A model generated the notes under the pieces. It did no database searches and was not told where the DNA came from. It was given only the letters and a program-made list of their open reading frames with translations. A DNA stretch of 8,734 nucleotides from Ignavibacteria bacterium UBA5771 (GTDB taxonomy: Bacteria > Bacteroidota > Ignavibacteria > Kapaibacteriales > UBA2268), in assembly GCA_002418685.1 (NCBI GenBank), contig DIEP01000065.1, positions 1 to 8,734 of the forward strand, read 5' to 3'. Shown piece by piece: positions 1 to 6,061 of the stretch (within the stretch, counting starts at the first letter, position 1; each line of letters begins with the position of its first letter). Position numbers and translations under genes: made by a program.

Positions 1-1431
1 ATATGCCGCGGTATTAATGAAATCCCGAGCAGGGTTGGGAAAAATATAAGCAGAACTCTCATAATCCCTTACTCCACTTGTAAATTCTTTTGGGATATTG
101 CCATAAATTTTACCATCCATTTTAAATCCGACAACTAATGTTGAATTTAGTTCCAATGAAATGTAATCATTGCCTATAATGGGGTAATAACTCCTCCACA
201 TATTATGATCAGTTATCATTCCAATTTGGCATATTGAATCATCTGAATAATAGATTTGCTCTCCATTATTATGGATCCAATAAGAATAATCAATACCTTC
301 GATTAAAGGTTTGCCTAGATGAATAGTTGTTGAGGGTAATAATATATTTCCTCCGAATATAAATGGTACGTAATCGACGGGCGAAAAGAGTGATTTTACT
401 ATGAATATTGTATTGAAATTATTCTCGATAATTTGCTCAAAATCGGAATATAAAATTGTGTCTGAATCATAGTAGCGTTTAATGGGATAAGATACATCAT
501 CATAATCATACTTGACACAATAGTAATCATATCGAATGTATTCATCTGTTCGCTCCACATTTATTATTGAATCAGACCTCACATAATCACCAGGTGTCAA
601 ACTGTAAGTGGAATTCACCCAATATTTTATATCACCTACCTTTAACTGAAAAAAATCATTAAATGTATATTTCTTTGGGACATAGCCCATCTTTGTCCCC
701 TTATTATCGAGCCCTGTTATATTTAATTCACCCAGATTGTTATTCTCTGTCTGAAATAAATTGTTAAAAGGAGGAAATGTTATCAGTCCATAATTTTTGC
801 TCAAAACAAATCTACCTTTTACCTGATTATTAATTGAAATTTCAATAATTTTTACTGAGTCTTGAATAGTTGATAAAATTGTATCTACTCCTAAAGAAGT
901 GCATTTAAATGATATTTTCTGGTATTTCTCCAAAGTTGTATCTACACCCTTTGGATTAATAATATCCCAGGAATTGCCAACTTTAGAATTTAGTGGAATA
1001 TAGAACCAGTAAGGTGTATATACTTCGGTTGAAATCCACACATTACCTACTTTTGATGATTTTATAGAACGAATGTAATGATCATAAATTAAGGTGTCAT
1101 TTCTCAAGGCAAATGAGTCGTTCTTCAATGTAAAAATAGGTTTCTCTAATAACATTAGTTTGGTTTCCTTAAATAAAGAATCATGACATTCAATATTATT
1201 TAATTGCCTGACTCGCTGGTCATAATAAATTGCAGTTCCATCGGGTTTGTAATTTACAGAATCAAATTTGAAAGACATTATTCCATCTGGAGCATCGTGA
1301 GTAAACATGTCAGAAATTGGAATTTTTGTCTTAAAGAATGTTTCTTGTTCAAAAGGAAAAGGGTTCCAATTTTGAGCAAAAGAAGGGTACAATATTGTAA
1401 ACCCAAAAATAAAAATTATGAATTTTTTCAT
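1..1431 (-). CDS. Secreted T9SS cargo protein of unknown function, 3' end cut by the window edge
   Basis: Reading the minus strand from ATG (1431-1429) gives 477 uninterrupted codons that run off the left edge. The N-terminus is a clear Sec signal peptide: MKK, a hydrophobic stretch over residues 4-15, and a likely cut after A19 (PSFA|Q). At the visible end, residues 463-473 read IFPNPARDFIN, the opening of the type IX secretion type A sorting domain (PF18962/TIGR04183). In that family another 50-60 residues usually follow, so most of the protein is probably present. The body is rich in Asp, Tyr, Asn and Thr and has repeated VG(N/D)xxW/Y-like patches (near 'SKVGNSW' and 'LKVGDIKYW') typical of beta-rich Bacteroidota surface proteins. 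I recognise no enzymatic motif. Known: such tails route proteins across the outer membrane, where they are released or anchored. Inferred: it is extracellular or cell-surface. A weak AGGA lies about 10 nt before the start. Confidence 0.88.
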   Translation of the reverse strand, partial: MKKFIIFIFGFTILYPSFAQNWNPFPFEQETFFKTKIPISDMFTHDAPDGIMSFKFDSVNYKPDGTAIYYDQRVRQLNNIECHDSLFKETKLMLLEKPIFTLKNDSFALRNDTLIYDHYIRSIKSSKVGNVWISTEVYTPYWFYIPLNSKVGNSWDIINPKGVDTTLEKYQKISFKCTSLGVDTILSTIQDSVKIIEISINNQVKGRFVLSKNYGLITFPPFNNLFQTENNNLGELNITGLDNKGTKMGYVPKKYTFNDFFQLKVGDIKYWVNSTYSLTPGDYVRSDSIINVERTDEYIRYDYYCVKYDYDDVSYPIKRYYDSDTILYSDFEQIIENNFNTIFIVKSLFSPVDYVPFIFGGNILLPSTTIHLGKPLIEGIDYSYWIHNNGEQIYYSDDSICQIGMITDHNMWRSYYPIIGNDYISLELNSTLVVGFKMDGKIYGNIPKEFTSGVRDYESSAYIFPNPARDFINTAAY

Positions 1432-1753
1432 TATAGCAATTCCTACATTTATTAAATAAAACAATATAAATCTCAATAAAAATCAATTTACACGCTAAAT
1501 CATAGGCACATACGCATTTTCTCTCGATTTGATAATTTGCAAAAACGCAATTGGAAAGAGCTATTTTTTAAAATACAATTTAACAAATAAATAATAAAAT
1601 GTAAAGATTATTTTGAAAATTTTTGAAAATTTTAAGACATTATTTTAATAATTTTGTGCTGTCTCATCAAAATAACAATACGCGATTTTTTGAGAAAACT
1701 TTATTCCTAATCAATTAAAAACTGCTAATTTGCAAAGTTTTATTAATGTAAGA
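1432..1753. other. AT-rich divergent intergenic region
   Basis: This 322-bp gap separates the minus-strand T9SS cargo gene from the plus-strand methyltransferase gene, so it should hold start signals for both directions. It is extremely AT-rich between about 1560 and 1660, with A and T tracts and a tandem duplication of TTTTGAAAAT at 1611-1630. A candidate plus-strand promoter lies at 1622-1656 and is listed separately. I found no convincing -33/-7 pair for the minus-strand gene, no small gene, and no RNA gene. Confidence 0.6.
1622..1656 (+). promoter_or_regulatory. Candidate Bacteroidetes-type promoter for the methyltransferase-YfhO pair
   Basis: TAATTTTG at 1649-1656 is an exact match to the -7 element TAnnTTTG, and TTTG at 1622-1625 can act as the -33 element with a 23-bp spacer. 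That spacing is at the upper limit of the 17-23 bp reported for Flavobacterium-type promoters. Transcription would begin near 1663, leaving a leader of about 90 nt before ATG 1754. In such AT-rich DNA a chance match is quite possible. Confidence 0.35.
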
Positions 1754-2488
1754 ATGGAAGAAATAGTTTATCATACAAATTTCCAACTGGAAAATACATA
1801 CTGGTGGTTCATTGCACGCAATCGTATTGTAATGGAACTCTTAAATAAATTTGTAAAAATTGACCCTGCAAGTCAAGTGCTTGACGTCGGTTGCGGAACA
1901 GGCGGATTTACTAAAAAATTGCTCGAACAATATGATACAATAGGATTGGACACATCTCCCCTTGCGATTGAATATTGCAAACAACGCGGAATCGAAAAAT
2001 TATTTCTGGGTCCTTTAAATGAATTCCCAATTGAGAATTATCGAATTCAGGCAATCACAATACTTGACGTCATTGAGCATATCGAAAGCGATGAAGCTAT
2101 TGTCCAACAACTATACGACACATTGCCACATAATGGTTGGCTTGTTGCGACTGTCCCTGCCTATAAATGGCTTTGGAGCGAACACGACGTGCTGCACAAA
2201 CATTATCGACGATATACCAAAAAAGAATTTGTCACGCTACTAAGAAAGCACAATTTTGAAATTGAATTTGCATCGTATTTTAACTCGCTGCTTTTTGGAC
2301 TATCCGCTGTAAATAGAATATTTGGCAACTTATTTCATAAAAAAAATGAGCCCGTCGCTCCTGTGGATCCCGTTCCACCTTTTTTGGATAAAATATTCAA
2401 ATCCGTATTTCAATCAGAAAAAAATTTGCTTCCACATATTAAATTTCCATTTGGTTTATCTATTTTAGTAATTGCTAAAAAAGTATAA
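1754..2488 (+). CDS. Class I SAM-dependent methyltransferase (Methyltransf_11/23 type)
   Basis: This 244-residue protein carries the SAM-binding motif I VLDVGCGTGGF (42-52), an acidic residue after strand beta2 in IGLD (63-66), and the post-motif ILDVIEHI (103-110). The N-terminal ENTYWWFIARN (13-23) and C-terminal FPFGLSILVIAKK (231-243), with a Pro-rich hydrophobic stretch at 200-210, match a subgroup often encoded beside glycosyltransferases and polyprenyl-glycan genes. The substrate cannot be read from sequence; an envelope glycan or lipid intermediate is inferred from the neighbours. I chose ATG 1754 because it sits just before the conserved WWF region. An in-frame TTG at 1730 would add eight residues (MQSFINVR) but has no better ribosome site. 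The stop is 3 nt before the YfhO gene, so the two are probably cotranscribed and translationally linked. An A8 run at 2339-2346 is a possible slippage spot. Confidence 0.9.
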   Translation: MEEIVYHTNFQLENTYWWFIARNRIVMELLNKFVKIDPASQVLDVGCGTGGFTKKLLEQYDTIGLDTSPLAIEYCKQRGIEKLFLGPLNEFPIENYRIQAITILDVIEHIESDEAIVQQLYDTLPHNGWLVATVPAYKWLWSEHDVLHKHYRRYTKKEFVTLLRKHNFEIEFASYFNSLLFGLSAVNRIFGNLFHKKNEPVAPVDPVPPFLDKIFKSVFQSEKNLLPHIKFPFGLSILVIAKKV

Positions 2489-2491
2489 TTT

Positions 2492-4840
2492 ATGAAACAA
2501 ATTAAACCATCACAAAAAAAGCATGGGGCAATTCCAACTGCTCCAATCAAAAATGAAGTTATTGATAATTCCTTATTTCAAAAAAAGGCTTGGTTAGTCC
2601 TTTCCTTGTTTATTTTGACGACATTAGTTTTTTTCTGGCAGCATATAGTCGGGAATAGTTTCTTTTGGGAAGATTTCCTTGAATACGTCTATCCTGTCCA
2701 TACTTATGCTGCACGAGAATTAGCAGCAGGTCATATTCCATTTTGGAATCCTTATTCTTTGGGTGGAATGCCGTTTTTTGCTGATATTCAAGTTGGCTTT
2801 TTTTATCCATTTAATTTATTGCTTTCCCTTTTTGTTAATAATGATGGGCTTCTTCCGATTTGGATTTTGCAATTCATTGTGATTATTCATTTTTTCTTTG
2901 CACAGTTCAACACATTTTTGCTATCACGATATTTGAAAATCAGTTTCTGGGGTTCGATTATTGCTTCTATTTCCTTTGCATTTTCATTCCCGATTGTATT
3001 GCACATCATTCACCCGATGATAGTATTTCATCTGACATGGTTCCCATTGATTTTTTATTTTTTCATGAAAGCTTTGCATAAATCCAGTATTAAAGATGGA
3101 GCAATTGCCGGTTTAATATTTGGAATGACAATGCTCTCGGGACATCCGCAAATCACACTTTATTTTGCATTTTTCTTTGGGACATATTTTCTTTGGGATT
3201 TAATCAGTAAATTAATTAAGAAATCAGAAGGCAACAGGATTTCGAGCAAATATGTATTATCAGGAATTTTAACATTTGCAATCGGAGTCGGGATATTTGC
3301 AGTGCAATTGATGCCATCGCAAGAATTAGCAAATCAGTCGACCCGCTCAGTTACAAGTTATGAGAAATCGGCTGAGAACTCATTGCAATATAAGCAAATA
3401 TTTACACTTGTATTACCCAAGATTTATGGATATTATGATGCCGATAATCAAACAAAAGTCCCAATGGTTCTCGAAGATGAGGTTGATGGAAAAACTTCAA
3501 CAGTAAAAAATTACTTCTATTGGGAAACTGCTATATATTTTGGCATTATACCGCTGATTCTTGGATTGCTTGGAATTTTCCTGGGAAAAAATAACTCTTT
3601 CCGATGGTTTTTGATTTGCTGGGTTATTTTCGGTTTTCTTTTCGCATTGGGAAAATACTTCCTTATCCACCGTTTATTTTATGCTCTTCCTATGTTCGGG
3701 ACATTTAGAAATCCAGTGCGAATGATGACATTTTCTGTTTTTGGATTGAGTCTTTTCTCAGGTTATGCTTTTGATTGGATTAAATCAAATATCAAATCGA
3801 AAGAATTTCTTAAAAAACTTAATATTATTGCGGGAATTATAATTCTTATTGCTTTTCTCGGCGTTGTTGGAATTTTGCAAACAATCGTGGGAGTTCCCGA
3901 GCAATATATTTCTGAGACGCAAAGCCTGGCTATTGCTCCATTTATTTTTGCTTTGCTCGGATATTTGACTCTATTTTTGTTTTATAAAGGAAATCTGAAA
4001 GCAGGAGCTGCGGGAATATTAATGAGCTTATTTATTTTCTTGGATTTATACTTGCAAGGAACACCTTACCTGCAAAGCAAAGTAAATCCCCAAACTCAAT
4101 ATGTGATTACTCCTGAAATGAAAGAATTTATGCGTCCGAAAATTCCTAATGATGTCTTCCGAGTGAAAACGCGAATTTATGATCCTCCATTTATGGCGAT
4201 GAAGCGCAATCAAGGGTTAATAAGCAATATAATGATGATGGAAGGTTATAACCCTTTGGTATTGAAAGTTGCCACAATTCCGCTTCCTTGGGAAGGTATT
4301 TTACGAATGATGAATGTGAAATATGATCTAAAAATCGATTCCGCAAGAGGAACAGTATCATTTTATGAAAATCAAGATAGGTGGCAGACACCTCAATTAG
4401 TCCGAAATGCTATCTATATTCCCGAGGAGGAGTCGAGCAATTATATGCGTGAGCACAAAATCAACTATTCGCAAACTGTTCTATTGCAAGATATTGAAGG
4501 AATAAATATCAAACAATATGCTGATACTACTTCTTTTTCTAAATCTGTCAAATGTTTAAATTATCAACCGAATGCTTCAAAATATCAGGTTCAATCAGAT
4601 AAAAACGCAATAATGATATTTGGCGAAATGTATTACACAGATTGGAAAGCTTATATAGACGGAAAGGAAGTGAAGATTTTCAAAGCAGACAATTCTTTTC
4701 GAGCAATAGAAATGCCTGAGGGCAAGCATATTGTTGAAATGAAGTATCAATCAAGCGGATTTAGAATTGGCGGGATTATTTCTATAATTTCTTTAACATT
4801 AGGAATAGTATTAATAGTAATTTTCAGGAAAGAGAAATAA
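2492..4840 (+). CDS. YfhO-family polytopic membrane protein (GT-C-like)
   Basis: This 782-residue protein has a polar N-terminus (1-32), about a dozen or more membrane segments (e.g. 33-50, 121-143, 153-178, 219-238, 253-273, 344-364, 370-388, 442-466, 481-497, 503-521) and a last one at 757-777. The first external loop has the family signature: acidic ED at 60-61, YVYP at 65-68, then GHIPFWNPYSLGGMPF (80-95) and FYPFN (104-108). GHPQ (217-220) and FRNPVRMM (405-412) are also typical. The C-terminal beta region has TDWKAYIDGKEV (716-727), as in PF09586. Known: YfhO proteins are GT-C-like, and some are needed for glycosylation of lipoteichoic acid or other envelope polymers; most have no proven substrate. 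Inferred: transfer of a sugar from a lipid-phosphate donor outside the membrane. No Shine-Dalgarno is visible. Two A7 runs near the 5' end (2514-2520, 2580-2586) could cause frameshift slippage. Confidence 0.9.
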   Translation: MKQIKPSQKKHGAIPTAPIKNEVIDNSLFQKKAWLVLSLFILTTLVFFWQHIVGNSFFWEDFLEYVYPVHTYAARELAAGHIPFWNPYSLGGMPFFADIQVGFFYPFNLLLSLFVNNDGLLPIWILQFIVIIHFFFAQFNTFLLSRYLKISFWGSIIASISFAFSFPIVLHIIHPMIVFHLTWFPLIFYFFMKALHKSSIKDGAIAGLIFGMTMLSGHPQITLYFAFFFGTYFLWDLISKLIKKSEGNRISSKYVLSGILTFAIGVGIFAVQLMPSQELANQSTRSVTSYEKSAENSLQYKQIFTLVLPKIYGYYDADNQTKVPMVLEDEVDGKTSTVKNYFYWETAIYFGIIPLILGLLGIFLGKNNSFRWFLICWVIFGFLFALGKYFLIHRLFYALPMFGTFRNPVRMMTFSVFGLSLFSGYAFDWIKSNIKSKEFLKKLNIIAGIIILIAFLGVVGILQTIVGVPEQYISETQSLAIAPFIFALLGYLTLFLFYKGNLKAGAAGILMSLFIFLDLYLQGTPYLQSKVNPQTQYVITPEMKEFMRPKIPNDVFRVKTRIYDPPFMAMKRNQGLISNIMMMEGYNPLVLKVATIPLPWEGILRMMNVKYDLKIDSARGTVSFYENQDRWQTPQLVRNAIYIPEEESSNYMREHKINYSQTVLLQDIEGINIKQYADTTSFSKSVKCLNYQPNASKYQVQSDKNAIMIFGEMYYTDWKAYIDGKEVKIFKADNSFRAIEMPEGKHIVEMKYQSSGFRIGGIISIISLTLGIVLIVIFRKEK

Positions 4841-4874
4841 TTTGGCCCTTTGCCTTAAAAGTTGCAAAATATTA

Positions 4875-4950
4875 ATTGTTTATTAAAATTGTATTTGTTT
4901 ATTATAAATAAATTTCAAAATTCAGATTAATTTTATTCGTTCATTATAAA
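4875..4950 (+). repeat. Three imperfect 15-nt direct repeats upstream of the DUF1573 gene
   Basis: Copies at 4875-4889, 4894-4908 and 4936-4950 share the core GTTYATTA (4878, 4897, 4939). Copies 2 and 3 agree at 13 of 15 positions, and copies 1 and 2 at 12 of 15. The starts are 19 and 42 bp apart, close to two and four helical turns, which would place them on similar faces of the DNA. They end 13 bp before the start codon. They may be binding sites for a regulator, although low-complexity AT-rich DNA is an alternative. Confidence 0.45.
4889..4916 (+). promoter_or_regulatory. Possible promoter of the DUF1573 gene
   Basis: TTG at 4889-4891 lies 17 bp before TAAATTTC at 4909-4916, which differs from the -7 consensus TAnnTTTG only at its last base. 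Transcription would start near 4923, giving a leader of about 40 nt. One copy of the repeated motif (4894-4908) lies between the two boxes. No convincing terminator separates this from the YfhO gene, so read-through from upstream is also possible. Confidence 0.28.
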
Positions 4951-4963
4951 AAATGGAAATACA

Positions 4964-5671
4964 ATGAAAAAGATTATCGCAATCAGTCTTTTTGTTCTGA
5001 TGAGCGTTGCTGTATATGCTCAACCCAAACTCGAAATCTCCAATAACGCAAAATATGATTGGGGAAAAGTAAAAGCACTGGAGTCTGTTCTACATACTGT
5101 TATGGTACTTAAAAATACAGGGAATGAACCCTTGAAAATCTATTCTGTTTCTCCAACTTGTGGGTGCACAACTGCTCCATTAACTAAAACAGAGATAGCA
5201 CCGGGCGATACAGCACAACTACCAATTTCATTAAATATCTCTTCCTATACAGGAAAAGTAAATAAATCAGTTTCGGTACATTCCAATGATCCAACAAATC
5301 GAAGCATTGATATATCTCTTAATGCTTATGTAATCAGACCCCTTACTATCTTCCCAAATTTTTTGAATTTTGCGAGCTTGGTGGTTGGGCAAGAATCGAC
5401 TGCCAAAATTGTGCTTAATAATGCTTCTGAACAAGGAATTAAAATTAGTTCCATTGAAGTCTCACCAAAAGATATGAAAATCAATATTAAAGAAGGGTAT
5501 GAAATCAAGCCAGGAGAAAATTTTGCATTAGAAGCTAATTATACACCAAAAGATGGTATTGGCACTCGTTTTCTTTGTAAAATAATTCTGCACACCACTA
5601 ATCCTGACGTTCCTGAAATCACAATTTCCGGATTTGGAAATGTAGTTGAGAAATTAGAAGAATACAAATAA
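4964..5671 (+). CDS. Exported DUF1573 protein with two Ig-like domains
   Basis: This 235-residue protein starts with a signal peptide (MKK, hydrophobic 4-16, likely cut after A19 in VYA|Q). Residues 21-124 form a DUF1573 domain: YDWGKV (31-36, the family's 'fdfG.v'), LKNTGNEPLKI (49-59), SPTCGCTT (63-70) with C66 and C68, then APGDTAQL (79-86) and VHSNDPTN (105-112). Residues 125-228 repeat the fold (LNFASLVVG 134-142; KPGENF 182-187; HTTNPDVPEITISG 210-223) but lack the CGC motif. Known: DUF1573 domains resemble Ig-like ASH/MSP/PapD-type domains, are common in exported Bacteroidota proteins, and have no settled function. Inferred: periplasmic or surface, possibly interacting with the next gene's thioredoxin-domain lipoprotein. 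No Shine-Dalgarno is visible. The ATG is supported by its position directly at the signal peptide. Confidence 0.9.
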   Translation: MKKIIAISLFVLMSVAVYAQPKLEISNNAKYDWGKVKALESVLHTVMVLKNTGNEPLKIYSVSPTCGCTTAPLTKTEIAPGDTAQLPISLNISSYTGKVNKSVSVHSNDPTNRSIDISLNAYVIRPLTIFPNFLNFASLVVGQESTAKIVLNNASEQGIKISSIEVSPKDMKINIKEGYEIKPGENFALEANYTPKDGIGTRFLCKIILHTTNPDVPEITISGFGNVVEKLEEYK

Positions 5672-5740
5672 ATATTCAAAAGAAGTGCAGAATGATAACC
5701 TTTTCATATAGGAAGAATTAATCAACTCACTTTTCTTTCG

Positions 5741-5827
5741 GGGTTGCTTATTAAGAGTTCCATTTTTTGTTCTAAATATAGAACCATTGAATGAAGAATG
5801 ATAAATACAGCTCTTATTAAGCAGCCC
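5741..5827. repeat. Long imperfect inverted repeat with an internal hairpin
   Basis: GGGTTGCTTATTAAGAG (5741-5757) pairs with CTCTTATTAAGCAGCCC (5811-5827): 15 Watson-Crick pairs, one G-T wobble and one T-T mismatch. A further wobble and an A-T pair extend it inward to 5759/5809. Inside the loop, GTTCTA (5769-5774) and TAGAAC (5779-5784) form a perfect 6-bp stem with a 4-nt loop. There is no T-run directly after either outer arm, so it does not look like an ordinary intrinsic terminator. It lies 69 bp after the DUF1573 stop codon. Confidence 0.7.
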
Positions 5828-5876
5828 ACCTTATCATTAATCAAAACCACTTAAATCACGAATATATATTTAAGCA

Positions 5877-5884
5877 TACATTTG
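5877..5884 (+). promoter_or_regulatory. Possible -7 promoter box inside the structured gap
   Basis: TACATTTG matches TAnnTTTG exactly, but I see no TTG at 17-23 bp upstream. If it is active, a transcript starting near 5891 would open with the 5898-5921 hairpin and carry about 170 nt of leader before the lipoprotein gene. Confidence 0.2.
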
Positions 5885-6027
5885 ATTTAAACCCGCAGCA
5901 ATTGTTCATTATATGAATTGCTTATTGCATTCTTCATTGGAACTTAAAGATGACCGAAATGGCACTTTCGTGAAATCGTTAATTTTGGAAACTGCAACTA
6001 CTTATTAATTTAATGAAATTTTATTCG

Positions 6028-6035
6028 TAAATTTG
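6028..6035 (+). promoter_or_regulatory. Possible -7 promoter box of the TlpA-like lipoprotein gene
   Basis: TAAATTTG is an exact TAnnTTTG match. Initiation would fall near 6042, about 20 nt before ATG 6062. No -33 TTTG is present at the expected distance (the nearest, at 5984-5987, is about 40 bp away), so support rests on the -7 box and its position alone. Confidence 0.3.
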
Positions 6036-6061
6036 AAATATCTAAAAAATATAAAACTAAT

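Larger units (their letters stand above)
5672..6061. other. 390-bp intergenic region rich in inverted repeats
   Basis: This is the longest gene-free stretch in the window. It contains a long imperfect hairpin (5741-5827, listed separately), three shorter stem-loops (5850-5874 with a 7-bp stem; 5898-5921 with a 6-bp stem; 5955-5970 with a 5-bp stem), and a perfect 11-bp inverted repeat, AATGAAGAATG (5790-5800) against CATTCTTCATT (5928-5938). Direct repeats AGAATGATAA (5689 and 5795) and ATTAATCAA (5717 and 5836) are also present. Two exact TAnnTTTG boxes occur at 5877 and 6028. It could be a structured leader of the 6062 gene, a small RNA gene, or the remnant of a small mobile repeat. I recognise no known RNA family. 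Confidence 0.5.

Noticed and set aside
1204..1455. A plus-strand open frame of 83 codons near the left-hand gene.
   Set aside because: It lies almost entirely antisense to the T9SS cargo gene, whose signal peptide and sorting tail are clear, and its translation has no family features.
1730..1753. Upstream TTG start at 1730 for the methyltransferase.
   Set aside because: It would add only eight residues, has no ribosome site, and the first ATG at 1754 places the conserved N-terminal WWF motif at the expected distance.
4841..4870. Terminator after the YfhO gene (GGC/GCC and TTTGC/GCAAA pairs at 4844-4868).
   Set aside because: The stems are only 3 and 5 bp with no clear T-run directly after, which is too weak to call.
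5741..5827. Integron attC site, intrinsic terminator or tRNA-like structure for the long inverted repeat.
   Set aside because: The ends lack attC core sites, no T-tract follows either arm, and there is no cloverleaf or T-loop sequence.
5660..5830. An open stretch of about 57 codons on the minus strand across the long inverted repeat.
   Set aside because: It has no start codon near its beginning, begins right after a stop, and the translation looks like hairpin-derived low complexity.
5913..6008. A 31-codon open frame on the plus strand (ATG 5913 to TAA 6006-6008) in the structured gap, reading MNCLLHSSLELKDD and onward.
   Set aside because: It has no Shine-Dalgarno, overlaps hairpin arms, and resembles nothing I recognise. 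Such short frames are common by chance. It would be worth revisiting only if conserved as a leader peptide.
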